DNA of 7,280 bases from positions 1 through 7,280 of the forward strand of contig URAQ01000076.1 in NCBI GenBank assembly GCA_900545875.1. Reading direction: 5' to 3'. The DNA comes from an uncultured Collinsella sp. (GTDB taxonomy: Bacteria > Actinomycetota > Coriobacteriia > Coriobacteriales > Coriobacteriaceae). The number at the start of each line of letters is the position of its first letter. Within the stretch, counting starts at the first letter, position 1. Of this stretch, positions 1 to 5,730 are shown one piece after another. The notes under the pieces were generated by a model that was given only the letters and a program-made list of their open reading frames with translations, ran no database searches and was not told the DNA's origin. Both the position numbers and the translations under genes were made by a program.

Positions 1-426
1 GTCAAGGAGCGCCTTGCCGCCGATGACGCCCAGCAGGGCTTCATCCTCGACGGCTTCCCGCGCAACACCGCCCAGGCTGTGACGCTCGATTCCGAGCTCT
101 CCGCCATGGGTCGCGAGATCGATTGCGCCCTTCTGGTCGATGTGGCCCCCGAGGTCATTATCGATCGTCTGTCTTCGCGTCGCACCTGCCGCGCCTGCGG
201 TTACACCGGCACCGCTGCCGATGCCACCTGCCCCAAGTGCGGTGGCGAGATGTATCAGCGCGACGACGACAAGCCTGAGACCATCAAGAACCGTCTCGAC
301 GTCTACGAGAAGTCCACGAGCCCGCTCGTCGACTACTATCGTGGCCAGGGTCTGCTCAAGTCGGTCAACGGTGACCAGGCTCGCGAGACCGTGTACGGGG
401 ATGTCAAAGAGGCTCTCGGTCTATGA
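1..426 (+). CDS. adk: Adenylate kinase, C-terminal part (5' end outside window)
   Basis: This is the last 141 residues of adenylate kinase, which interconverts ATP + AMP and 2 ADP in the cytoplasm. The nucleotide-binding P-loop lies upstream of the window. Visible are the DGFPR motif (fragment residues 17-21), which belongs to the AMP/phosphate site, and the LID domain with a CxxC...CxxC zinc ribbon (Cys63, Cys66, Cys77, Cys80). The RDDD...R segment (residues 88-98) supplies phosphate-contacting arginines. The four cysteines mark the long, zinc-containing LID type common in Gram-positive bacteria and unlike the E. coli enzyme. The stop codon overlaps the map start as ATGA, implying translational coupling. 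The position before map-infA matches the usual end of the spc operon (secY-adk-map), so secY is expected just upstream. Confidence 0.97.
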   Translation, partial: VKERLAADDAQQGFILDGFPRNTAQAVTLDSELSAMGREIDCALLVDVAPEVIIDRLSSRRTCRACGYTGTAADATCPKCGGEMYQRDDDKPETIKNRLDVYEKSTSPLVDYYRGQGLLKSVNGDQARETVYGDVKEALGL

Positions 427-1211
427 TCAAGATTAAGTCTGCAACGCAAATCGAGCAGATGAAGAAGGCAGGAGCGCTATCTAAGATGGCGCTCCGCCAC
501 GTTGGAGCCATGGTGCGCCCCGGCGTTTCGACTTTTGAGCTCGATCAGCTCGCGGAGCAGATTATCCGCATGCATGGCGGCACCCCGGCCTTTAAGGGCT
601 ACGGCGGGTTCCCGGGAACCATCTGCGCATCGATCAACGATGCCGTGGTTCACGGTATTCCCAACCCCGACATGATCCTGCGCGATGGCGATATCATCTC
701 CATTGATACGGGAGCTGTCGTTGACGGTTGGGTCGGCGATAACGCTTGGACGTTTTTCGTCGGCACCCCCACGCCCGAAGCCAAGGCTTTGTGCGAGGTC
801 ACGCGCGATTGCCTTAAGGCTGCCATCGAGCAGGCTGTTCCCGGTAACCATATCGGGGACGTCGGTTATGCCGTTCAGTCCCTCGCCGAGTCTCACGGTT
901 ACGGCGTGCTTCGTGATTATGTGGGCCATGGCATTGGCCGCGTGATGCACGAGGACCCCAACGTTCCTAACTATGGAAAGAAGGGGAGGGGCGTTCGCCT
1001 CCAGGCCGGCATGGTCATTGCCATTGAGCCGATGGTTACGATGGGTTCCAACCATGTGAGCACGGGTTCCGACGGTTGGATCGTCACGACCAACGACCAC
1101 CTGCCCGCCGCGCACTACGAGAACACCGTCGCCATTACCAATGACGGCCCGGTGATTCTCACCACGGATGCGCAAGGTGCTTGGTGTTCGCTCCAAGGCG
1201 GAGAAATGTAA
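423..1211 (+). CDS. map: Type I methionine aminopeptidase
   Basis: This 262-residue cytoplasmic metalloenzyme removes the initiator methionine from nascent proteins. All five metal ligands of the pita-bread fold are in place: Asp95 (SIDTG), Asp106 (GDN), His169 (GHGIG), Glu202 (IEPM) and Glu233 (HYEN). The conserved substrate-side histidines His77 (VVHGIP) and His176 are also present. The length and the absence of an N-terminal extension or zinc finger match the short bacterial type (type Ia). The ATG overlaps the adk stop by four bases, and AAAGAGG at 406-412 inside adk is a plausible ribosome binding site ten bases upstream. The neighbours are the classical adk-map-infA set, so the protein is made alongside the ribosomal proteins whose N-termini it processes. 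Nothing is missing or broken. Confidence 0.97.
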   Translation: MIKIKSATQIEQMKKAGALSKMALRHVGAMVRPGVSTFELDQLAEQIIRMHGGTPAFKGYGGFPGTICASINDAVVHGIPNPDMILRDGDIISIDTGAVVDGWVGDNAWTFFVGTPTPEAKALCEVTRDCLKAAIEQAVPGNHIGDVGYAVQSLAESHGYGVLRDYVGHGIGRVMHEDPNVPNYGKKGRGVRLQAGMVIAIEPMVTMGSNHVSTGSDGWIVTTNDHLPAAHYENTVAITNDGPVILTTDAQGAWCSLQGGEM

Positions 1212-1214
1212 CAA

Positions 1215-1234
1215 GTTCCACTTAGTTGTGGAGC
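1215..1234 (+). other. Small hairpin just after map
   Basis: Bases 1215-1221 can pair with 1228-1234 (seven pairs, one a G-T wobble) around a six-base loop, starting four bases after the map stop codon. No T-run follows, so it does not look like an intrinsic terminator. It may protect the 3' end of the adk-map message or weaken read-through, but the stem is short and could be chance. Confidence 0.25.
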
Positions 1235-1235
1235 C

Positions 1236-1276
1236 ATTACGAAGTTATTACGATGCGTACATACGTGTTGTAGAAT
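1236..1276 (+). promoter_or_regulatory. Candidate infA promoter with ATTACGA direct repeat
   Basis: A -10-like TAGAAT (1271-1276, five of six consensus bases) lies 17 bases after TTACGA (1248-1253), which matches the -35 consensus at only three of six positions. The expected transcription start is near 1283, about 30 bases before the infA start. The heptamer ATTACGA occurs twice (1236-1242 and 1247-1253), exactly 11 bases apart, and the second copy covers the -35. Such spacing on one face of the helix is typical of an activator or repressor site, which could compensate for the weak -35. The function is inferred from position only. Confidence 0.45.
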
Positions 1277-1315
1277 ACTCAATCGCTGTCGTTTTCTAGA
1301 GAAAGATGATTGCTT

Positions 1316-1534
1316 GTGAAGAAGGAAGACGCAATTGAGCTCGAGGGTACGGTAAAGGAACCGTTGCCCAACGCCATGTTTAAGGTCGAGCTCGAGAACG
1401 GTCATTCGGTTCTGTGCAACATTTCTGGCAAGATCCGAATGAATTACATCCGTATTCTCCCCGGTGACAGGGTTGTCGTGGAGCTTTCCCCGTACGACCT
1501 GACCCGCGGCCGCATCACCTATCGCTACAAATAG
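1316..1534 (+). CDS. infA: Translation initiation factor IF-1
   Basis: IF-1 occupies the A site of the 30S subunit and helps IF-2 and IF-3 during initiation. The protein is a single S1-like OB-fold. Family hallmarks are EGTV (residues 10-13), the [14 protein letters not shown] stretch (17-30), NISGKIR (35-41), IRILPGDRV (45-53) and the C-terminal [13 protein letters not shown] (58-70). I chose the GTG at 1316 because it gives 72 residues and aligns with the usual N-terminus (M-x-KED-x-IE). AGAGAAAG at 1298-1305 is a weak ribosome binding site ten bases upstream. An in-frame TTG at 1310 would add two residues but sits only four bases from that site. The gene stands apart from map by about 100 bases with its own likely promoter, and from rpmJ by 150 bases. 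Confidence 0.95.
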   Translation: MKKEDAIELEGTVKEPLPNAMFKVELENGHSVLCNISGKIRMNYIRILPGDRVVVELSPYDLTRGRITYRYK

Positions 1535-1684
1535 CGGCACGCATACACGCACTCCATTTCCGACTGCAGGCTTAGCTCAACCTACGGTCGGATTGTGTGT
1601 GAAGACCAGCCATAGTTTTAAACGCCTGCGGCTGGGCGAGTAGATAGTAGGGAAGTAGTTTGAGCGCTACCGAAAGGAAGAACG
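1535..1684 (+). promoter_or_regulatory. Structured infA-rpmJ intergenic leader
   Basis: This 150-base stretch has no reading frame of note but contains two good stem-loops. In the first, 1559-1564 (TCCGAC) pairs with 1587-1592 (GTCGGA); a T-G wobble and, beyond a small internal loop, three further pairs (1568-1570 with 1581-1583) extend it. In the second, CCAGCC (1606-1611) pairs perfectly with GGCTGG (1630-1635) around an 18-base AT-rich loop. A weaker GTAG/CTAC pair (1655-1658, 1667-1670) lies just before the rpmJ ribosome binding site. There is no T-run, so these are not plain terminators. Its place in front of an operon that contains rpsD suggests a ribosomal-protein-binding leader, possibly for S4. 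I recognise no known RNA family and found no convincing promoter. Confidence 0.4.
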
Positions 1685-1798
1685 ATGAAGGTACGTCCTT
1701 CGGTCAAGAAGATGTGCGATAAGTGCAAAATCATTAGGCGCCATGGCAAGGTCCTCGTCATTTGCGAGAACCCCCGTCATAAGCAGCGTCAGGGTTAA
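1685..1798 (+). CDS. rpmJ: Ribosomal protein bL36 (37 aa)
   Basis: The smallest protein of the 50S subunit, which helps stabilise 23S rRNA near the base of the GTPase-associated region. The frame reads [20 protein letters not shown] and continues to residue 37, ending in RQG, which is the normal bL36 length. It carries the full zinc ribbon: Cys11, Cys14, Cys27 and His32, so this is the zinc-binding (C+) form. AAAGGAAG (1673-1680) is a good ribosome binding site four bases before the ATG. The stop TAA is 14 bases before the rpsM start, within one tight operon. The gene opens the alpha-operon block, as in many bacteria, and is easily missed because of its size. Confidence 0.97.
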   Translation: MKVRPSVKKMCDKCKIIRRHGKVLVICENPRHKQRQG

Positions 1799-1812
1799 GA
1801 GAGGAGACTACG

Positions 1813-2187
1813 TTGGCCCGTATTAATGGTGTCGACCTCCCGCGTGAGAAGCGCGTTGAGATCGGTCTGACCTACATTTACGGCATCGGCCGCACCACTG
1901 CGACGAAGATTTGCGTCGAGTGCAACGTTAACGTGGATACGCGCGTTAAGGACCTCACCGAGGATGAGGTTAACGCCATCCGCGATTATATCGACAAGAA
2001 TCAGATCATGGTTGAGGGCGACCTCCGCCGTGAGCGCAACCAGAACGTCAAGCGCCTTATGGACATCGGCTGCAACCGAGGCCTTCGTCACCGCAAGGGC
2101 CTCCCGGTCCGCGGCCAGCGCACCCACACTAACGCTCGTACCCGCAAGGGCCCGAAGCGTCAGATCGGTGCTAAGAAGAAGAAATAA
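1813..2187 (+). CDS. rpsM: Ribosomal protein uS13
   Basis: uS13 sits in the head of the 30S subunit and contacts the P-site tRNA and the 50S subunit (bridge B1). The 124-residue protein starts with the typical [20 protein letters not shown], has the helix-hairpin-helix-type GIGRTTA (24-30), the [17 protein letters not shown] segment (80-96) and the basic tRNA-contacting tail [16 protein letters not shown] (100-115). The start is a TTG: the usual second residue Ala-Arg-Ile follows directly, and AGGAG (1802-1806) lies six bases upstream, so no ATG alternative fits. A non-ATG start is notable here because E. coli rpsM also starts at a non-ATG codon (GTG), where S4 represses the alpha operon. The last residues are a lysine run. 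Confidence 0.97.
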   Translation: MARINGVDLPREKRVEIGLTYIYGIGRTTATKICVECNVNVDTRVKDLTEDEVNAIRDYIDKNQIMVEGDLRRERNQNVKRLMDIGCNRGLRHRKGLPVRGQRTHTNARTRKGPKRQIGAKKKK

Positions 2188-2201
2188 GGAGCGCTAGATA
2201 G

Positions 2202-2606
2202 ATGGCTACTGCTAAGAAGAACGTTCGCACTGCCCGTCTGAAGCGCGCGGACCGTAAGAACATTTCCGTGGGCCAGGCTCACATTCGTTCTACGTTCAAC
2301 AACACGATCGTTTCGATCACCGATCCCCAGGGCAACGTCATTTCCTGGAAGTCGGCTGGCCAGGTGGGCTTCAAGGGCTCCCGTAAGTCCACGCCGTTCG
2401 CTGCCCAGATGGCTGCCGAGGCTGCTGCCAAGCAGGCCATGGAGCACGGTATGAAGAAGGTTTCCGTCTTCGTCAAGGGCCCCGGCTCCGGTCGTGAGAC
2501 CGCCATCCGCTCCCTCCAGGCTGCTGGCCTCGAGGTCTCGAGCATCCAGGACAAGACCCCCATTCCGCACAACGGCTGCCGCCCCAAGAAGCGTCGCCGC
2601 GTGTAA
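2202..2606 (+). CDS. rpsK: Ribosomal protein uS11
   Basis: uS11 is part of the 30S platform beside the E site and interacts with the mRNA near the Shine-Dalgarno helix. The 134-residue sequence is complete: a basic N-terminal tail (1-20), the core beginning [18 protein letters not shown] (24-41), the [18 protein letters not shown] stretch (56-73), VKGPGSGRE (91-99) and the C-terminal [16 protein letters not shown] (119-134). TAAGGAG (2185-2191) overlaps the rpsM stop codon and serves as ribosome binding site ten bases before the ATG, so translation of the two genes is likely linked. Length and order are standard for the family. Confidence 0.98.
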   Translation: MATAKKNVRTARLKRADRKNISVGQAHIRSTFNNTIVSITDPQGNVISWKSAGQVGFKGSRKSTPFAAQMAAEAAAKQAMEHGMKKVSVFVKGPGSGRETAIRSLQAAGLEVSSIQDKTPIPHNGCRPKKRRRV

Positions 2607-2625
2607 CTGAAAGGATCGTATCAAT

Positions 2626-3222
2626 ATGGCAATCGACAGGACTCCTGTTCTTAAGCGCTGCCGTCAGCTCGGGATCGATCCCGCTGAGCTCGGTTACAGC
2701 AGCAAGAAGGAATCTATCCGTCAGCCCAAGCGCCGTCGCAAGGAATCTGAGTACGGCATGCAGCTGCGCGAGAAGCAGAAGGTCAAGTTCATCTATGGCG
2801 TTCTGGAGAAGCAGTTCCACGGCTACTTCAACAAGGCCCGTAAGATGAACGGCGTCACCGGTGAGAACCTCATGATCATCCTTGAGTCTCGCCTCGACAA
2901 CGTCGTCTTCCGTCTTGGCTTTGCCCGCACCCGCAAAGAGGCTCGTCAGTCCGTCCGTCACGGTCACTTCACCGTGAACGGCAAGCGCGTGGACATCCCG
3001 TCTTACCGCGTCAAGGCCGGCGACGTCGTCGCTGTCGGCGAGAAGTTCCGTGACCTCCTCCCCATCAAGGAGGCCCTGATTTCCTCCGAGCGCTTTGAGG
3101 TCCCTGGCTGGCTCGAGGTCGATATCGAGAAGCTGTCTGGTAACGTGCTCGCTCTGCCGACGCGTGAGCAGATCAGCGGTGATATCAACGAGCAGCTCAT
3201 CGTCGAGCTCTACTCTAAGTAG
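2626..3222 (+). CDS. rpsD: Ribosomal protein uS4
   Basis: uS4 is a primary 16S rRNA-binding protein that nucleates 30S assembly, forms part of the mRNA entry tunnel and in several bacteria represses its own operon. The 198-residue protein has an N-terminal segment with one cysteine only (Cys12), so it is the form without the zinc finger. SEYGMQLREKQKVKFIYG (41-58) is conserved. The S4 RNA-binding domain runs from about 88 to 133 (SRLDNVVFRLGFARTRKEA, then VRHGHFTVNGKRVDIPSYRV). GAAAGGA (2609-2615) precedes the ATG by ten bases. Its place between rpsK and rpoA is the classical alpha-operon order, unlike Bacillus, where rpsD is elsewhere. This makes autoregulation through a leader upstream plausible. 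Confidence 0.98.
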   Translation: MAIDRTPVLKRCRQLGIDPAELGYSSKKESIRQPKRRRKESEYGMQLREKQKVKFIYGVLEKQFHGYFNKARKMNGVTGENLMIILESRLDNVVFRLGFARTRKEARQSVRHGHFTVNGKRVDIPSYRVKAGDVVAVGEKFRDLLPIKEALISSERFEVPGWLEVDIEKLSGNVLALPTREQISGDINEQLIVELYSK

Positions 3223-3254
3223 TCCATCCGGGCTGCTGAGGCTGGAGGTAATAC

Positions 3255-4196
3255 ATGTCAGAATTCATTAGGCCTCAGGTTCAGGTCGAAGAGATCAACG
3301 AGACGTCTGCTCGTGTCTCCGTCGAGCCGCTCGAGCGTGGCTACGGCGATACGTTGGGTAACTCCCTTCGTCGCGTTCTTCTGTCCTCGCTCGAGGGTGC
3401 CGCCGTCGAGGCTATTCAGATCGATGGCGCGCAGCACGAGTTCATGACCATCCCTAACATGGTCGAGGATGTCACCGACATCGTCCTGAATGTCAAGGGT
3501 CTTGTCTTCAGGGCTCTCGGCACGACCGACGAGGCGACCGCCACCATCTCGGTTGACGGCCCCTGCGAGGTCACCGGTGCGGACTTCTTTATTCCGTCCG
3601 AGTTTGAGCTGGTCAACCCCGAGCAGCACATCGCTACGCTCACCGAGGGTGGCCATCTCACCATGAGCATGCGCATCGGCTATGGCCGCGGCTATGTTTC
3701 TGGCGAGGCCAACAAGCGCGACAACGATCCCATCGGTGTGATCCACGTCGACTCGCTGTACTCGCCGGTTTCCCGTTGCGCCAAGCTCGTTGAGGCTTGC
3801 CGTGTCGGTCAGCACACCGACTACGACCGCCTTGTCCTCGAGATCGAGACCAACGGCTCCATCGCCCCGCGCGACGCCGTGGTCCAGGCTGCCAATATCA
3901 TCAACCAGCATATGGCCGCCTTTATGAACCTTGCCGAGACCCCCGAGGTCGAGGAGGAGGCTTCGATCTTCGCTCCCGAGGTCACCAACGACAACGCCGA
4001 GCTGGACAAGCAGATCGAGGATCTGGACCTTTCCGTCCGTTCCTACAACTGCCTTAAGCGCGCCAGCATTCACTCGGTCCGTCAGCTCGTTGAGTTCTCG
4101 GAGAACGATCTGCTCAACATCCGTAACTTCGGTGTTAAGTCGATCGAGGAAGTGAAGGACAAGCTTGAGTCCATGGGCCTGAGCCTGAAGGCTTAA
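3255..4196 (+). CDS. rpoA: DNA-directed RNA polymerase subunit alpha
   Basis: Alpha dimerises to start assembly of core RNA polymerase, and its C-terminal domain contacts UP elements and activators. The 313-residue protein shows the N-terminal dimerisation/assembly domain (about 1-228) with ERGYGDTLGNSLRRVLLSSL (27-46) and the H-EFMTIPNMVEDVTDI stretch (61-76). An acidic, flexible linker follows (about 229-250, rich in Glu). The C-terminal domain (251-313) contains DLDLSVRSYNCLKRA and ends GLSLKA. Arg262 corresponds to the key DNA-binding arginine of E. coli (Arg265), and NFGVKS matches the helix-hairpin-helix loop. A near-perfect ribosome binding site, GGAGGT (3244-3249), lies five bases before the ATG, the strongest in the window. 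Nothing is unusual in length or motifs. Confidence 0.98.
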   Translation: MSEFIRPQVQVEEINETSARVSVEPLERGYGDTLGNSLRRVLLSSLEGAAVEAIQIDGAQHEFMTIPNMVEDVTDIVLNVKGLVFRALGTTDEATATISVDGPCEVTGADFFIPSEFELVNPEQHIATLTEGGHLTMSMRIGYGRGYVSGEANKRDNDPIGVIHVDSLYSPVSRCAKLVEACRVGQHTDYDRLVLEIETNGSIAPRDAVVQAANIINQHMAAFMNLAETPEVEEEASIFAPEVTNDNAELDKQIEDLDLSVRSYNCLKRASIHSVRQLVEFSENDLLNIRNFGVKSIEEVKDKLESMGLSLKA

Positions 4197-4226
4197 TGCT
4201 TCGCATATTTGAGGAGAAACTAGACC

Positions 4227-4694
4227 ATGCGTCATAACGTTAAGAAGGGCCTGAAGCTCGGCACCGATGCGAGCCACACCAAGGCCATGAAGAAGAGCCT
4301 TGCTAAGGCCCTCTTCGAGAACGACCGCATCAAGACCACCGAGACCCGCGCTAAGGCGCTGCGTTCGGTCGTCGATCCGATCATCACCTGGGCCAAGAAG
4401 GGCGACCTGCACTCTCGTCGTCTGGCTATCGCCAAGCTCGGCGATAAGCAGCTCGTTGCCGAGATCTTCGACAAGGCTGCCCAGGGCATGTGGCAGGATC
4501 GCAACGGCGGTTACACCCGCATCATGAAGCTCGGTAACCGCAAGGGCGACAACGCTCCCATCGTTATCATGGAGCTCGTCACCGAGCCTTGCACGCCTAA
4601 GGCCAAGAAGGCTGCTCCGGCCCCCAAGAAGGCCGCTGCTCCCAAGAAGGTCGAGGCTGTCGAGGAGGCTCCTGCTGAGGAGACCGCTGAGTAG
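4227..4694 (+). CDS. rplQ: Ribosomal protein bL17 with C-terminal Ala/Lys/Pro/Glu tail
   Basis: bL17 is a 50S protein located near the exit of the peptide tunnel. The core (1-119) is canonical: MRHNVKKGLKLGTDASHTKA, then ALFENDRIKTTETRAKALR (28-46), WAKKGDLHSRR (55-65) and DRNGGYTRIMKLGNRKGD (91-108). Residues 120-155 form a low-complexity extension, first Lys/Ala/Pro-rich (KAKKAAPAPKKAAAPKK) and then acidic (EAVEEAPAEETAE). Such tails occur on bL17 of other actinobacteria and are probably disordered. AGGAG (4212-4216) lies ten bases before the ATG. The gene closes the alpha operon, and a strong terminator begins 27 bases after its stop codon. The codon stretch for the tail is repetitive (runs of AAGAAGG and GCTCC). 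Confidence 0.97.
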   Translation: MRHNVKKGLKLGTDASHTKAMKKSLAKALFENDRIKTTETRAKALRSVVDPIITWAKKGDLHSRRLAIAKLGDKQLVAEIFDKAAQGMWQDRNGGYTRIMKLGNRKGDNAPIVIMELVTEPCTPKAKKAAPAPKKAAAPKKVEAVEEAPAEETAE

Positions 4695-4719
4695 ACATTC
4701 CGTCTGCATAGGCTATATT
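4692..4719 (+). promoter_or_regulatory. Candidate truA promoter overlapping the rplQ stop
   Basis: TAGACA (4692-4697) matches the -35 consensus at five of six bases, and TATATT (4714-4719) the -10 at five of six, with a 16-base spacer. The -35 begins with the TAG stop codon of rplQ. The predicted start, near 4725, falls inside the 5' arm of the terminator hairpin. RNA begun there would lack much of that arm, so it should escape the terminator that ends the upstream operon. This would give truA and the next gene their own transcription unit. It is the best promoter match by eye in the window, but no expression data are available. Confidence 0.55.
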
Positions 4720-4720
4720 C

Positions 4721-4751
4721 GAGGGGTACGTTCGCGTACCCCTCTTTTTTT
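4721..4751 (+). terminator. Intrinsic terminator of the alpha operon
   Basis: GAGGGGTACG (4721-4730) pairs perfectly with CGTACCCCTC (4735-4744) around a TTCG loop, followed directly by seven T residues (4745-4751). This is a textbook Rho-independent terminator, 27 bases after the rplQ stop codon and 35 bases before truA. It marks the 3' end of the ribosomal protein/rpoA transcript. The stem is palindromic, but the T-run is only on the + side, so it acts on + strand transcripts. Confidence 0.95.
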
Positions 4752-4786
4752 GTCGCGATACCGTTGCTTGTTTGTTGGGAGCGCCC

Positions 4787-5611
4787 ATGACTGCGCCGTC
4801 TGATTTCAATTCGATTTCCGAGCTTGACGCCACGCTCGTATTTCGCGTGGCCTATGATGGCTCGTCGTATAGCGGATTTGCCGAGCAGCCGGGACAGACG
4901 ACGGTTGCGGGTGAGCTACGTCGAGCCATCGAGACGCTGCTTCGCCGCCCGATTGATCTGACTTGCGCGGGGCGTACCGATGCCGGCGTACATGCCGTGG
5001 CTCAGTACATCAGCGTGCCCGTAGCGGACGCTGAGCTCGCCCTGACACGCCGTAGGTGGCTGCGGGCTATGGATGCCCTCCTTCCCAAAGATATCGCCAT
5101 AAACGAGGTCTACAGGGCCCGTAAGGGCTTTTCTGCGCGCTTTGACGCGCGTTCTCGCACTTACACCTATCGCATTGCCGACCGTGACGCGCGCCCCGTG
5201 CTGTCACGCGGTGCCGTGTGGTGGCATCGCTATCCCCTCGACGTCGATGCGATGGCGGCCGCCTGCCCTGCGCTTTTGGGCGAGCAGGACTTTAAGAGCT
5301 TTTGCAAGGTCGCCTCTGCCGCGGGAAAGCCTACGCACCGTTGTGTAATGCGTGCCGAGTTTGGTCATGAGGTCGCCTTTGGCGAGGACATCCTCACATT
5401 TACCATCGAGGGCAACGCGTTTTTACATTCGATGGTGCGAACCATTGTGGGCACCCTTGTCGAGATCGGCATGCATCGCCGCGATCCCGAGTGGATGCGC
5501 GAGGTTATTGATGCCTGCGATCGCTCCGCTGCCGGTCCTACGGCGCCCGCATGCGGTCTTACTTTTATGGGTGTGGACTACGACCCCACCGAGCTTGTGG
5601 CGCTCGATTAG
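4787..5611 (+). CDS. truA: tRNA pseudouridine(38-40) synthase TruA
   Basis: TruA converts uridines 38-40 in the anticodon stem-loop of many tRNAs to pseudouridine, which supports reading-frame accuracy. The 274-residue protein has the usual FRVAYDGSSYSGFAEQP opening (19-35), the catalytic motif CAGRTDAGVHA (60-70) with nucleophile Asp65, the RTYTYRI strand (124-130) and the GEQDFKSFCK segment (165-174). The C-terminal GNAFLHSMVRTIVGTLVEIG (209-228) is also family-typical. I placed the start at the ATG 4787 because GGGAG (4777-4781) lies five bases upstream; an in-frame TTG at 4772 would add five residues without a ribosome binding site. In many Firmicutes ECF transporter genes stand between rplQ and truA, and rplM-rpsI follow; neither is here. 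Confidence 0.96.
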   Translation: MTAPSDFNSISELDATLVFRVAYDGSSYSGFAEQPGQTTVAGELRRAIETLLRRPIDLTCAGRTDAGVHAVAQYISVPVADAELALTRRRWLRAMDALLPKDIAINEVYRARKGFSARFDARSRTYTYRIADRDARPVLSRGAVWWHRYPLDVDAMAAACPALLGEQDFKSFCKVASAAGKPTHRCVMRAEFGHEVAFGEDILTFTIEGNAFLHSMVRTIVGTLVEIGMHRRDPEWMREVIDACDRSAAGPTAPACGLTFMGVDYDPTELVALD

Positions 5612-5730
5612 GGAAGTGACTGCCTGACGGCGATCTTTGTGTGCGGTGCCTGTGAGCGGGGCGTGTGCAACATCTGTTCTTGACGTGCATCGCGACGGGC
5701 GACCATCCGCATTAAATGACGGGGTGTACC
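5612..5730 (+). other. truA-to-glycosyltransferase spacer, no clear signal
   Basis: These 119 bases contain no convincing open frame, no hairpin with a T-run and no well-spaced promoter. A TTGACG at 5680-5685 looks like a -35, but the nearest AT-rich hexamer (TTAAAT, 5712-5717) is 26 bases on, too far for a standard promoter. With no terminator visible, the downstream gene could be co-transcribed with truA. Confidence 0.4.

Noticed and set aside
477..1214. A 245-codon antisense open frame opposite map
   Set aside because: It is a shadow of the map coding frame, with no family resemblance and no independent signals.
1306..1338. A ten-codon frame (ATG at 1306) overlapping the infA start
   Set aside because: Any ribosome binding site would touch its start codon directly, so initiation there is unlikely; very short overlapping frames arise by chance.
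3258..4709. A 483-codon antisense open frame opposite rpoA and rplQ
   Set aside because: It mirrors two certain genes in a G+C-rich region with strong codon bias, its translation is a Leu/Val/Asp/Gly-rich mixture without recognisable motifs, and no ribosome binding site or promoter fits it.
4772..4786. Upstream TTG start for truA adding five residues
   Set aside because: No ribosome binding site precedes it, whereas GGGAG is well placed for the ATG at 4787.
5680..5717. TTGACG and TTAAAT as a promoter for the glycosyltransferase-like gene
   Set aside because: The 26-base spacing is too long for a standard promoter.
5716..5730. Earlier ATG for the glycosyltransferase-like gene
   Set aside because: No purine-rich site lies upstream of 5716; GGGGTG fits the ATG at 5731, and the extra residues add nothing family-like.
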